This document shows, piece after piece, positions 18,234 through 27,520 of a stretch of 64,000 bases of DNA (its first letter is position 1; each line of letters starts with the position of its first letter). The notes under the pieces were generated by a model, which was given only the letters and a program-made list of their open reading frames with translations, was not told the origin of the DNA and searched no databases. Origin of the DNA: JAHEME01 sp034435035 (GTDB lineage: Bacteria; Chloroflexota; Anaerolineae; Aggregatilineales; UBA3940); the NCBI GenBank assembly GCA_034435035.1, contig DAOTXW010000023.1, positions 1 through 64,000 of the forward strand. Direction: 5' to 3'. The translations under genes and the position numbers were made by a program.

Positions 18234-19529
18234 TCAGATATCCGTTATCACGGGCGGTTTGGAGCGCGATGGGGGCAGGCCGAATGCCAGCCAGAGTGCG
18301 CCGATACCTGACAGCGCGGCAACAGCAAACAGTGCTGGATATGATGTCAGGGTCAACAACCAGCCGGCAATAACAGGCCCCAGCACACCGACGCTGCTAA
18401 CCGTGTTTGTGACCCCCATATACATGGTTCTCTCTGCGGGGGGCGTTGCATCCAGAACATAGTTCAAGAACCCCAGAATACCGACATTCTCAGCTATTCC
18501 GAGAGAGATATATATCCAGAGATAAACCGTACGCAATGGGCCAGACACGCCGCTCTCGGTTAGCGCGATGATCAAGGCGAGTACCGGTGCACTTAGCACA
18601 AGCACTGTCCCCATCTGGATAACCCGACCTGAGCCATGCCGATCGGCAATATGCCCCAGCAGCAGGCTCCCACCCAGCGAACCGATGGTCTGTGCCGAGA
18701 TAAAGAAGGCAATGGCCCGGTTAAGAAATCCCAATTCCTCTGTCGCAAACAGCACATAGAAGGGCGAGGCCATGGTGCTCATTGCCAGTAGAATGCGAGC
18801 TACTGTGGCCCGTCGCAATCGCATATCCTGCCGCCAGAGAATGCCGAGATGCTTCCCCAAGTCTCGCCAGGCGATGTGAGGGACCTCTGCTTGATCTACA
18901 TCGGGCGGTGGCTCGTGTATTGCAGCCAGCCCAACCACCGAGATGATGAGCGCAATGCCCGCTGCTCCAAAGAGAAGCGCATAGTTGCGTGGGAAGGGGA
19001 TACCCGCCGGGCCAAGGACGATGCGAACCAGCGCTGCTACCCCGAGAACACCTACTCCCTTGATTAACTGCCAGATAGCCAGGTACCCTCCGCGACGCTC
19101 TGGGGGGAACGCTCTACCGAGGAGGTCAAACCAGGCAATTGCCGCGAAGGCATCTGAGGAGAACATCACGATGATGACGGCAAACAATCCCGCCAGACTC
19201 AGCCAGGGCGGCTTTGCGTCAGTCAGCAGCAGCAGGAAGGCATAGCCCAGGATCATAGGCCGGCCCAGATATGTGGCTTTCAGAAGTACGGGCTTCTTGT
19301 TGGCATGAAGTCTGATAATGTTGCCAGCCACAAGCTGGGGAAGATCCCATGCCAGATAGTACAGAGTGACGAGCAGTCCAATTAGAGTCTTGGAGGCACC
19401 CAGGCCAGTGGCCAAAGATGGCAGCACAGTGGTCGGACTGATGAAAGCCATGGCAATGCCAAAAAACACGAAATCCAGCCCGAATGCCAGCCAATTGCGG
19501 CGGAGTTCAGGATACTGCACACTGTTCAC
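18234..19529 (-). CDS. Major facilitator superfamily transporter
   Basis: A 431-residue protein with about twelve hydrophobic segments in two six-helix halves. The N-terminal half has DFVFFGIAMAFISPTTVLPS and the loop 2-3 region contains RLHANKKPV; the central cytoplasmic loop lies at about residues 205-225 (HEPPPDVDQAEVPH). The second half starts with LRRATVARILLAMSTMASPF and has GHIADRHGSG, the MFS loop 8-9 motif. Substrate is not predictable. It lies about 40 bases downstream of the glycosyltransferase on the same strand, so it may belong to the polysaccharide region, perhaps as an exporter, but that is inference from position only. Confidence 0.88.
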   Translation of the reverse strand: MNSVQYPELRRNWLAFGLDFVFFGIAMAFISPTTVLPSLATGLGASKTLIGLLVTLYYLAWDLPQLVAGNIIRLHANKKPVLLKATYLGRPMILGYAFLLLLTDAKPPWLSLAGLFAVIIVMFSSDAFAAIAWFDLLGRAFPPERRGGYLAIWQLIKGVGVLGVAALVRIVLGPAGIPFPRNYALLFGAAGIALIISVVGLAAIHEPPPDVDQAEVPHIAWRDLGKHLGILWRQDMRLRRATVARILLAMSTMASPFYVLFATEELGFLNRAIAFFISAQTIGSLGGSLLLGHIADRHGSGRVIQMGTVLVLSAPVLALIIALTESGVSGPLRTVYLWIYISLGIAENVGILGFLNYVLDATPPAERTMYMGVTNTVSSVGVLGPVIAGWLLTLTSYPALFAVAALSGIGALWLAFGLPPSRSKPPVITDI

Positions 19530-19569
19530 AGGTCATAGGATCCTAAGGGCAGGGCCGGCAGAAGTAGCA

Positions 19570-20715
19570 TCAACCCAGAATCTCTGCATAGATCTCGCGC
19601 AGCTGGCGAGCCGCTGTGCGCCAGGTGAATCGTTGAGCACGCAGCTGGCCCCGATTGATGAGCATGTTGCGTAGCCCTTCATCGTCCAGTAAACGGATCA
19701 ATGCCTGTTTGATGGCCTCCACATCGTAGGGGTCCACCATGAGAGCAGCATCTCCAACAACCTCCGGGAGCGAGGAGCGGTTGGATGTCAGGACGGGCGC
19801 TCCGCAGGCCATTGCCTCCAGCGGCGGCAGGCCAAAGCCTTCGTAGAGTGACGGAAAGGCAAATACCCGGGCGGCGCTGTAGAGAATCGGCAGGTCATGA
19901 TCCGGGACAAAGCCCAGAAACTGCACGTCTTGCTCCATCTTCAACTCGGCCACTCGCCGATACAATGGGGAGTCCAGCCATCCCCGTGCGCCCGCAATCA
20001 CCAACTTGACATCCCGGCGCCCGATCTGATGGAATGCCTCAATCAGCCGATCATAGTTCTTGCGTGGCTGAATGGTGCCAACAGCCAGGATGAAGGGATC
20101 TGAACCTATGCCATAGTGATCAAGTGTACGCTTGATAAGCACCTGATCCTGGATGGGATAGAACTGATCGGGCACCCCGCTATACAGGACACGTATCTTC
20201 AAATCAGACGTTCGGTAGATCTCGATCAGGTCCTGGCGGGTTGATTCCGAATCCGCCAGGATGCAATCAGCCCGGGCAATTGAACGCGGCACCACTCGGC
20301 CGAGATAGGAGCGGAGCCCGGGTGCTGCTGTCCAGGGTTCGCGGATAAACGAGAGATCGTGCACGGTCAGAATGGTTTTTGTCCTGCGGCGGACCGGCGG
20401 CAGGGTGAAATCTGGCGCATGCAGCAGACGGATATCACCAGTCCATCGTTCAATCGGCAGCGGTACATGGAAGCGATGCCACAAACGAGCTAACCATACC
20501 GGATCCAGCGAGGTCGTAACCCAATGGAAGTTCGGTGCAGGGGTGCGCATCCTCTCGGTATCGACAGATCCGGCCACAAACAGTCGATAGTCGGTTGCGC
20601 GATCTTGCTCGGCCAATGCAGCAACCAGGTCGCGGGTGTAGCGGCCTATGCCACCCCCCTGGCTCAGGGCAGGTGTGTAATCGATAGCGATAGGACCCTG
20701 TATCGCCGTTACCAC
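19570..20715 (-). CDS. Glycosyltransferase family 4
   Basis: GT-B fold glycosyltransferase of 381 residues. The N-terminal half has the acceptor domain start ALSQGGGIGRYTRDLVAAL and HAPDFTLPP. The C-terminal nucleotide-sugar domain has FILAVGTIQPRKNYDRLIEA and the E-x7-E motif in FPSLYEGFGLPPLEAMACG. Start is GTG. It lies 23 bases after the GtrA-like gene and belongs to a minus-strand group with a Wzy-like ligase and UDP-glucuronate decarboxylase, so a role in surface polysaccharide assembly is likely. The transferred sugar is unknown, though UDP-xylose could be supplied by the neighbouring decarboxylase. Confidence 0.93.
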   Translation of the reverse strand: MVTAIQGPIAIDYTPALSQGGGIGRYTRDLVAALAEQDRATDYRLFVAGSVDTERMRTPAPNFHWVTTSLDPVWLARLWHRFHVPLPIERWTGDIRLLHAPDFTLPPVRRRTKTILTVHDLSFIREPWTAAPGLRSYLGRVVPRSIARADCILADSESTRQDLIEIYRTSDLKIRVLYSGVPDQFYPIQDQVLIKRTLDHYGIGSDPFILAVGTIQPRKNYDRLIEAFHQIGRRDVKLVIAGARGWLDSPLYRRVAELKMEQDVQFLGFVPDHDLPILYSAARVFAFPSLYEGFGLPPLEAMACGAPVLTSNRSSLPEVVGDAALMVDPYDVEAIKQALIRLLDDEGLRNMLINRGQLRAQRFTWRTAARQLREIYAEILG

Positions 20716-20738
20716 ATCCCTTGACTCCTGCCTCTTCG

Positions 20739-21308
20739 CTACTTGACGTCGTTGTATGTGAGATAACGGTTGACAAAGAAGTTCCAGAAGAGCACCACAA
20801 TAACTGCCAGCGCCCAGGCCCCTGTTTCTCCCAGCCAGGTTGCCGTCTCAGATGACAGGGGCAGTAGTATCTCCGTCAGCCGGGTGAGCGGTCGATGTGC
20901 ATTTTCGAGAATCGGTGTGCGGATCAGCAATCCCACGACATTGATGCTAAAGAACGTCAGCAGTTGCAGCCCCAGAGGCTTTGAGCGCGAATCCGGGTAG
21001 GTCCAGTATCGATTCCAGAGGAAGTTGCTGATCACTGCCAGAGTGAACCCAAATGTCCCTGCAATGCCGAGTCCTGTCAGAGCCTGCCCGAAAGGCAGGA
21101 CGATCCGCACGCTGTCGAATACGCCCAGCCAGTTAAGAATGCTGTAGGTGCCAAAATCGATGACAGCGCCTATTGTGCCTACCACAAGAAAGCGAGTGAA
21201 GCGCACAAACTCCCGGTGATGTCGTATATGAAGCAGCCGGGCCAGCAGACTTGCCTGTGCAGCTGGTAGATTCTCGAGTGAAGGCAGTGTTTCAGTCGTA
21301 TCGGTCAA
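20739..21308 (-). CDS. GtrA-like family membrane protein
   Basis: A 189-residue membrane protein with the four-helix GtrA/DPMS topology. The family start FVRFTRFLVVGTIGAVIDFG is clear, the second segment is GLGIAGTFGFTLAVISNFLW followed by NRYWTYPDSRSK, and the last is WALAVIVVLFWNFFVNRYLT. GtrA-like proteins move polyprenyl-linked sugars across the membrane or assist sugar transferases. It overlaps the upstream ligase gene by 17 bases and precedes the GT4 gene, which suggests coupled synthesis in one polysaccharide operon. Confidence 0.9.
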   Translation of the reverse strand: MTDTTETLPSLENLPAAQASLLARLLHIRHHREFVRFTRFLVVGTIGAVIDFGTYSILNWLGVFDSVRIVLPFGQALTGLGIAGTFGFTLAVISNFLWNRYWTYPDSRSKPLGLQLLTFFSINVVGLLIRTPILENAHRPLTRLTEILLPLSSETATWLGETGAWALAVIVVLFWNFFVNRYLTYNDVK

Positions 21309-22821
21309 GGGTAGATTCTCTCGCGTTGTTCACAATGATAAGGCTCAGCAGCCCTAACAGGGCGCCTATGTGCAGATGCAGATTGGCGACATACAGCTTG
21401 TCAAGCATGCTATGGACACTCAGGTGAGTCCAGGTCCCCATCAGCCCGACAACCAGCGCCCGGGGCCATCCGGTAGCTGTGCGCGTGGCGCGCCAATTCT
21501 GCGCCAGTATGATGATCCACAGCATCAGGTAGGCAGCCAGGCCGATTATACCCGTTTCGGCCAGCATATTCAGATAGATGTTGTGAGCATGCCCCAATGA
21601 AAGAGGCCAGTTGAACAGCGCGTAGCCGGGATAAACAGCCTGGTAGTTTCCGATGCCTACCCCGATCCAGAAGTGGTGGCGCGCCATTTCCCTGGCAGCC
21701 TGCCAGTGGGCCAGTCGCTCAAGCACGGCATAGTTGGCGGGTGTGACATCAAGCCCTCTCACATCCTCTACAGCACCGACCGACTCTGAGAATCCTACCA
21801 GTCTATCCATAACGGCGGGCGGCAGAAGCTCGAACCGCAAGACTGCATATCCGGCAGCTACACCTATCAATACCAGCAGAGCACCCTGACTGAGTCTTCG
21901 AGGCCAGCTGAGCAGAACGATGATCACAGCAGCGGCGAAGCCAAGCCAGGCCCCTCGAGACCAGGACATGAGCAAGGCGCTCAAAAGCAGGCACAGCAGG
22001 AAAAGCAGCGCGATCGTTCTGGCAAAGCGCCAGGTCATCAGATTCTTGATGAGTTCGCTAAAGGCCGGCGCATTCCCTTCGCCAGCCCCAGATCGGAGTG
22101 CGGGCGCAAGCCATTCCTGCAGCCCATACAGAAACAGTGACAGACAGACGGGAGCAACCAGTCCCATCAAGCCCGCATAGGGATTGGGTTGTTCAAAGGT
22201 GCCATAAGCCCGATAGAATCGCCCATCCAGTATCAGGAAATGTTCGGGGCCTTCGCCTCTGAGCGCAAACTGCCATATCCCGATCAACGCCTGAACGATC
22301 GCTGTTGCCAGAATGGACCCCAGGACGACCGCCTCGCCGCGTTTCTGCTCCAGGTTGACAACCAGGAGCATCACAATCAGCATCTGCAACCACTTCAGCA
22401 GCTCCTTCAGAGCATCCCCCACTGACAAGGCCGATATCAGGCTGAGCGAGGCGGCAGCAATGAAGATGAGCAATGGCAGAGTGATGGGCGAGCCCAGCCA
22501 CCGGCGCTTGCGCAGATGTGCTGTCTGTAGCCCCCAGGATCCCAGCGTGATGATGAGCGCAAGCTGTCCTAAGTCGAGGGGCAGAGCTGGCACAAAGTAG
22601 TCAGTAAGCGGCTTGGTCGGACCCAGCAGCAGTGCAACCCACAGGCCGACCCATGGATTCATTAGTGTGGCGGTGACAACAACCAGCACGACCAGCAGAA
22701 TCGCAGCCCACAGGAGTGGGAGTTGTGCAACTCCTATCCCCAGCGCAACGGCAGCCAGGGCCAACAGGATACTCGCTGCCCGCCGGAGCAATCCAGGGGG
22801 CATAGCTGTTGCGCTAAGCAT
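21292..22821 (-). CDS. O-antigen ligase/polymerase-like membrane protein (Wzy_C)
   Basis: A 509-residue integral membrane protein with around eleven hydrophobic segments. The large loop near residues 330-420 contains GVGIGNYQAVYPGYALF and HAHNIYLNMLAETGIIGLAA, the motif set of the O-antigen ligase/Wzy family (PF04932-type). Such proteins polymerise or ligate lipid-linked glycans on the outer face of the membrane. It overlaps the UDP-glucuronate decarboxylase by 8 bases and the GtrA-like gene by 17, so it is translationally linked to both. Whether it is polymerase or ligase cannot be told from sequence. A second Wzy_C protein, fused to a glycosidase-like domain, lies about 2 kb upstream. Confidence 0.88.
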   Translation of the reverse strand: MLSATAMPPGLLRRAASILLALAAVALGIGVAQLPLLWAAILLVVLVVVTATLMNPWVGLWVALLLGPTKPLTDYFVPALPLDLGQLALIITLGSWGLQTAHLRKRRWLGSPITLPLLIFIAAASLSLISALSVGDALKELLKWLQMLIVMLLVVNLEQKRGEAVVLGSILATAIVQALIGIWQFALRGEGPEHFLILDGRFYRAYGTFEQPNPYAGLMGLVAPVCLSLFLYGLQEWLAPALRSGAGEGNAPAFSELIKNLMTWRFARTIALLFLLCLLLSALLMSWSRGAWLGFAAAVIIVLLSWPRRLSQGALLVLIGVAAGYAVLRFELLPPAVMDRLVGFSESVGAVEDVRGLDVTPANYAVLERLAHWQAAREMARHHFWIGVGIGNYQAVYPGYALFNWPLSLGHAHNIYLNMLAETGIIGLAAYLMLWIIILAQNWRATRTATGWPRALVVGLMGTWTHLSVHSMLDKLYVANLHLHIGALLGLLSLIIVNNARESTLDRYD

Positions 22822-23776
22822 GTGCCTTCATACGGGCCCGGAAGTACTCTATCGTTCGGCCCAGCCCCTCGACCAAGTCGATCCGGGGTTCCCAGTTCAG
22901 CAGGCGCCTGGCGCGTGTGATATCAGGGCGCCGATTCTGTGGATCCCCCTTTATGCGCTGACTCTCCAGGAATATGGTGCCAGCAGGATTGCCGGTCAGC
23001 TCGTTGATCAAATTGGCGAAGACGGCAATCTGCATTTCCTCGGGATTCCCAATATTGACCGGATCGGTTTCATCGGAGAGCAGCAACCGATATATCCCTT
23101 CGATCTCATCATCCACATAGCAGAAGCTCCGTGTCTGAGAACCGTCGCCATAGACGGTCAACGGCTCATTCCTAAGCGCCTGCCCGATGAAATTCGGCAC
23201 CACCCGGCCGTCAAGGAGGCGCATGCGGGGCCCATAAGTGTTGAAGATACGGACGATGCGGGTATCAACACCGTGTGACCGGTGATAGGCCATCGTCATA
23301 GCCTCCGCAAACCGTTTGGCTTCATCATATACCCCTCTGGGGCCGATGGGATCCACGTTTCCCCAGTAAGTCTCTACCTGTGGGTGTACAAGAGGATCGC
23401 CGTAGATCTCAGAAGTTGAGGCCAGCAAGAAGCGAGCATTCTTGGCCTTGGCCAGACCAAGGGTGTTGTGAGTGCCAAGAGCCCCTACCTTTAGAGTCTG
23501 AATCGGATAGTTCAGATAATCGATGGGGCTGGCAGGCGATGCAAAATGCAGCACGGCATCCAGAGGCCCGTCGATATAAATGTAGTTTGTCACATCATGC
23601 TTGACGAAGCGAAACCGCTCGTTGCCCATCAGGTGCGCGATGTTCTCGACCGTCCCTGTGAGCAGATTGTCCATTGCGATCACTGTATGCCCTTCGGCCA
23701 GAAAGCGATCGCAGAGATGGGAGCCCAGGAATCCCGCACCGCCGGTGATCAGGATACGCAACGACGCCTCCTTCAT
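22814..23776 (-). CDS. UDP-glucuronate decarboxylase-like SDR (UXS)
   Basis: Extended short-chain dehydrogenase of 320 residues. The N-terminal NAD site is ITGGAGFLGSHLCDRFL; the catalytic set includes STSEIYGD and YDEAKR. The segments DPLVHPQVETYWGNVDPIG and RIVRIFNTYGPRM are highly characteristic of UDP-glucuronate decarboxylase, which makes UDP-xylose from UDP-glucuronate. Related dTDP-glucose dehydratases differ at these points. It is the first gene of the set UXS - ligase - GtrA - GT4, which suggests that the glycan contains xylose or a derivative (inference). Confidence 0.92.
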   Translation of the reverse strand: MKEASLRILITGGAGFLGSHLCDRFLAEGHTVIAMDNLLTGTVENIAHLMGNERFRFVKHDVTNYIYIDGPLDAVLHFASPASPIDYLNYPIQTLKVGALGTHNTLGLAKAKNARFLLASTSEIYGDPLVHPQVETYWGNVDPIGPRGVYDEAKRFAEAMTMAYHRSHGVDTRIVRIFNTYGPRMRLLDGRVVPNFIGQALRNEPLTVYGDGSQTRSFCYVDDEIEGIYRLLLSDETDPVNIGNPEEMQIAVFANLINELTGNPAGTIFLESQRIKGDPQNRRPDITRARRLLNWEPRIDLVEGLGRTIEYFRARMKAHA

Positions 23777-23835
23777 AAAAGAGAGAGCGGTAGCAATTAG
23801 AAGCGGTTTATTGTAGCCAGCGGGAGCCAGGGTCG

Positions 23836-24375
23836 CTAACTTCGCGGCAGTATGCGGCTGAGCTCAGCCGCGAAAATATCAAAGGCCTGCTGACCAAAGA
23901 GGCAGAAGATGATTCGCTTGAGATTGGGGACAGGCTGGCGCAGATGGTCCACTGCGATAGGAAGCATGATGCGCGCACAGCGATCAAGGGGGAAGCCGAA
24001 TATGCCTGTCGAAATAGCGGGGAATGCTACTGAGGACAGCTGATTTTCCTCGGCAACTCGCAGGCAGGCGCGTGTTGCACTGGCAAGCAAAGCATCTGCC
24101 TGCGGATCTGCTCCGACGGGGCCCACGGCATGGATCACGTAACGTGCTGGCAGAGTGCCGCCATGAGTGATAACGGCCTCACCGACCGGGCAGTAGCCGA
24201 TAGCATCACATGCCTGCTGGATAGTGGGGCCTCCCCGGCGGCGGATCGCCCCGGCTACGCCGGCGCCCAGCTGCAGATGCTGATTGGCGGCATTGACAAC
24301 TGCGTCGACATCCAGCAAGGTGATATCGCCCTCGATCAACTCAATAGTGGACTCCTCATTCAGGTCGATCTGCAT
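23836..24375 (-). CDS. Macrodomain protein (MacroD-like)
   Basis: A single macrodomain of 179 residues from the ATG at 24375, which has GGAGGA four bases upstream; the longer in-frame reading to 24444 is disfavoured. Motifs: VVNAANQHLQLGAGVAGAIR (ribose-binding loop with the NAAN asparagine), VIHAVGP and PAISTGIFGFP (diphosphate loop). This fits MacroD-type enzymes, which remove ADP-ribose from aspartate/glutamate or hydrolyse O-acetyl-ADP-ribose. Its start overlaps the end of the large ligase fusion gene by 20 bases, so it is translationally coupled to an envelope gene. The reason for that link is unknown; the target may be an ADP-ribosylated protein or a nucleotide by-product. Confidence 0.92.
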   Translation of the reverse strand: MQIDLNEESTIELIEGDITLLDVDAVVNAANQHLQLGAGVAGAIRRRGGPTIQQACDAIGYCPVGEAVITHGGTLPARYVIHAVGPVGADPQADALLASATRACLRVAEENQLSSVAFPAISTGIFGFPLDRCARIMLPIAVDHLRQPVPNLKRIIFCLFGQQAFDIFAAELSRILPRS

Positions 24376-27300
24376 TGGCTCCTCCACTGTGGCTGGCCAT
24401 CGAAACCGCCTGTTTACCGGGTGAGAGCTGGTGCACGATGCCAAGGGTCATGAAGAAGATGAATGCCAGATCGATGACAAAGTGCACCTCATCGACCATG
24501 CCATGCGCCAGGAAGGCCGCCATACTGCCCATCAGGCCGATCACCAGCGCCCGATCCTCGCTCTGCTCTGCCCGCAGATGGCGCCGGACTATCCAGGCTT
24601 GGCGCCAGAAAGCAACCTGCAGCCAGATTCCTGCTGCGAGCCCAATGATCCCCAGCCGAACCCAGTAGTTGAGCAGTACATTGTGCGGCTGACTCAGGTC
24701 AGGCTGCTGCCATGCTTCGGGAAGAATGTAGCGACCGCGGTACTGGTACAGGAATTGATCCAGCCCCACACCGGTCAGAGGGTGATCGGCCAACATGCGC
24801 AGGGTGCTCTGCCACAACTGGACTCGGAAGAAGCTTGAGCCAGATCCCAGATCAAAGAGCGTCTGAAAGCGAGGGTGACTAGACAGCGGGATCATCGACA
24901 GCGCCAGCCCGGCCAGCCCAATGCCTGCGGCTACCAGCCCGGGACGCCCTGCCCACAGTATCAGTACGACCACGGCCCCGGCCGGAATACCCAGTAGCAG
25001 CCCTCCCTTGGAAAGAGTCAGCACGGTGCATCCCAGCATAAGCAGCCCTGCACCGGCGTAGATCACCCGTCTGCGTGTCCTGCTCATCAGCGACATCGCC
25101 AGGCAGATCGGGATCAGGCGGCCCAGGAAGAGCGCGACGTTATTGGGCGTGCCAAACACGCTCCTGAGGCGGAGCGCCCCCCCTTCAGCGGCGATCAACG
25201 CCGTTCCAGTTACGATCTGGTAGAACCCAACAACAGCCACGATAATGCCTGTCAGCATCAGCAGGTCGACGATCCGCCATCTCTCAGCAGGGGTCAGCGG
25301 CATTGTCCGCATAACCAGGTAAACAATCACGGGCTCCAGGACCATCTGTCGAAGTTCTGTGACGGCGACCCCTTTGATCTCCGCCCAGCTCACTGAAACG
25401 ATGCTAACCAGAACAAACAGTGCGATCGCTCTGTCGAGGTCGGTCATCCGGGCATAGAGGATTCTGGGGGTTGGCCAGTCAGCACTTCGCCTGGACGCCA
25501 GCTGGTGAATTGCCCATGCGGCAAAGGTCAGCAGACTGATGACCTCAACCATGCTGAATGCCCTGTCGAACAGAGGACGTGGCAGCAGGTAATAAGGGGT
25601 GAAGAACATGATCAGCGCCAGGCCGATAGACGGGCGCGCGTGGATGAGAACGAACAGGCCTACCAGCGCAAGAAGTGTCAGCAGCAGCCAGGGAGAGAAA
25701 TAAAACACCCCGGCAGTCAGGGCGGTGATCAGGATAGGGGGGCCATCTCCCAGGCGCCGAAACAGGTTCGGCAGTGCGCCCCCCCAGGTTAGCGAAGCGC
25801 CGATCCATACAGCAGCTGAGGCCGTCAGGGCCAGCACAAAATGGAGCCCATCTCCCATCGCTGCGGCCAATCTACCCGCCTGTTCCGGCAGCCACGGTCC
25901 GGTTCCTGTCTGACGCGACAACTGCACCGCCACGGCGGCCAACCCTAGCGCCAGCATTGCCAGACCTGCCGCTGGCAGATCGTAAGCGCGGGTGTTCACG
26001 TCGTTACCTACGGCGTAGCCAGCGATTGCCCATTGATCCCATCCCCGCTCAGCTTCAATCCGAATCCGGTGTTGAGCAGGAGGCCCATTAACGTGTGCCA
26101 ACGGCAACATCTCAATCCGTGGCTGGTAGTCAGGCGAGGTAAGAACCTGGTAAGCTCCGCGCTCGTCACGGGGCAGGATGGTAGATGGACGACCATCAAG
26201 GGTTACGTATAAATAGGCGCGATAATTATCTCGTCGGGCAATAACAGCCAGGGTGTTGCCAACAAAGGGAATGTCTACGGTGCTGCGTCCCTCTTCAGCA
26301 ATATCCGCCCCCAGGTTTGAGAACTCCCACTCTCCACTGTATTCTGCAGCGGGCACAGAGGCACTGTATATCCCGGGCCATAGAAAGCTGTTGAACGACG
26401 ACTTTTCGCTCCGCAGGGATTCCGCAGCGACGGACAGCGAACCATCGGCTCTGCGCAGAGAAAATCCCCAGCGGGCATTATCGAGTGATGCCGCAGGTTG
26501 CCAGTTCTCCAGAATGAAGCCGCCGGCCCACGGCCATTCCGATAGGGCGCGCTGAAATGCCGCGACCGTCCAACGGGCCTGCGTTACAGGATCAGTCTGG
26601 CCCCAGATCGACGTCTGGCCCTGCCAGCCCACGGGCAGAGAATTCCAGCCAAAGTGACTGGCCCAGAGCGGCTTCTCGATATCGCCATGGCGCTCCATCT
26701 CCTCACGCAGCAATATTATGCGGGAGAAGTTGAGCAGGCCCGGGTCAACGCGCCGGTCCTCGGGGCCGGTATCGAACCCGTAAGCCTTGCCCGCAACGCC
26801 GTCGAAGAAATGCCCCCCGCCATTCTGATAGATCGCACGGAGGAAAAGTTGGTCGCTGAGGTTGTTGGGCCCGGTTTCAGTGGTGGGAGCCAGCCCCGCG
26901 GTCAATACCAGTGCATCGGGATCGGCTGCATGGATTCGATGATAAGCAGTCTCCAGCAGTGCCACATAGCCAACTGGATCAGGCGGCTGGCCACCCCAGC
27001 CGCTGCTCAGATTGGGTTCGTCCCAAATCTGATATACGTCGATCTGCTCGGAATAACGAGTAGCAAACGCTTCCACAAAGGAGCCGAATGCCCCTCTATC
27101 CTGTGGGGGCGCGGTCTGCGACGATGCCGCCCAATCCGGTGAAAGCCACAACACTGCAATGAGGCGAAGGTCCCGGCGGGCTGCGGCCTGTATCACCCGA
27201 TCGGAATCGGACCAATCTCGCTGGCCTAGCTCACTTTCAATGCTTGCCCAGGAGAATACCTGGCGCACCCAGACGAAGCCGGTATCCGCAATCAAGCGAA

Positions 27301-27520
27301 GGTTCTCGTCCAGTGCCTCATCATCATAGTGGGTCAGGTCAACATTGACTCCAGCGATAGGCACACGTTCGGGAAGTCCTGCTTCTGGGAGCCCATTTAG
27401 CGTGCCGCGCAGACGCATCGCTCGCTGCGCCAGCATTGCCGAGGAACCGAGAAGGGCAGCGGCAGCGGCGCCCACTGCCAGCCACATGAACAACCGGGGC
27501 TGAAGTCTTAGGGGGCCCAT
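24356..27520 (-). CDS. Glycosidase-like domain fused to O-antigen ligase-like membrane domain
   Basis: A 1054-residue fusion. An N-terminal membrane segment (about 12-32) is followed by a TIM-barrel glycoside-hydrolase-like domain (about 50-370) with VYQIWDEPN, in which E168 occupies the acid/base position of clan A enzymes. At the expected nucleophile site the sequence is WASHFGW: H289 stands where clan A has glutamate (usually T-E-F-G-W), so retaining hydrolysis is doubtful. A beta-sandwich-like region (about 380-500) precedes roughly twelve membrane segments. The C-terminal loop has GVGLDQFLYQYRGRY and QPHNVLLNYWVRLGIIGLAA, the Wzy_C motif. The gene starts 13 bases inside the end of the lipoprotein gene and ends over the macrodomain start. 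A glycan-recognising polymerase or ligase is the favoured interpretation. Confidence 0.85.
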   Translation of the reverse strand: MGPLRLQPRLFMWLAVGAAAAALLGSSAMLAQRAMRLRGTLNGLPEAGLPERVPIAGVNVDLTHYDDEALDENLRLIADTGFVWVRQVFSWASIESELGQRDWSDSDRVIQAAARRDLRLIAVLWLSPDWAASSQTAPPQDRGAFGSFVEAFATRYSEQIDVYQIWDEPNLSSGWGGQPPDPVGYVALLETAYHRIHAADPDALVLTAGLAPTTETGPNNLSDQLFLRAIYQNGGGHFFDGVAGKAYGFDTGPEDRRVDPGLLNFSRIILLREEMERHGDIEKPLWASHFGWNSLPVGWQGQTSIWGQTDPVTQARWTVAAFQRALSEWPWAGGFILENWQPAASLDNARWGFSLRRADGSLSVAAESLRSEKSSFNSFLWPGIYSASVPAAEYSGEWEFSNLGADIAEEGRSTVDIPFVGNTLAVIARRDNYRAYLYVTLDGRPSTILPRDERGAYQVLTSPDYQPRIEMLPLAHVNGPPAQHRIRIEAERGWDQWAIAGYAVGNDVNTRAYDLPAAGLAMLALGLAAVAVQLSRQTGTGPWLPEQAGRLAAAMGDGLHFVLALTASAAVWIGASLTWGGALPNLFRRLGDGPPILITALTAGVFYFSPWLLLTLLALVGLFVLIHARPSIGLALIMFFTPYYLLPRPLFDRAFSMVEVISLLTFAAWAIHQLASRRSADWPTPRILYARMTDLDRAIALFVLVSIVSVSWAEIKGVAVTELRQMVLEPVIVYLVMRTMPLTPAERWRIVDLLMLTGIIVAVVGFYQIVTGTALIAAEGGALRLRSVFGTPNNVALFLGRLIPICLAMSLMSRTRRRVIYAGAGLLMLGCTVLTLSKGGLLLGIPAGAVVVLILWAGRPGLVAAGIGLAGLALSMIPLSSHPRFQTLFDLGSGSSFFRVQLWQSTLRMLADHPLTGVGLDQFLYQYRGRYILPEAWQQPDLSQPHNVLLNYWVRLGIIGLAAGIWLQVAFWRQAWIVRRHLRAEQSEDRALVIGLMGSMAAFLAHGMVDEVHFVIDLAFIFFMTLGIVHQLSPGKQAVSMASHSGGANADRPE

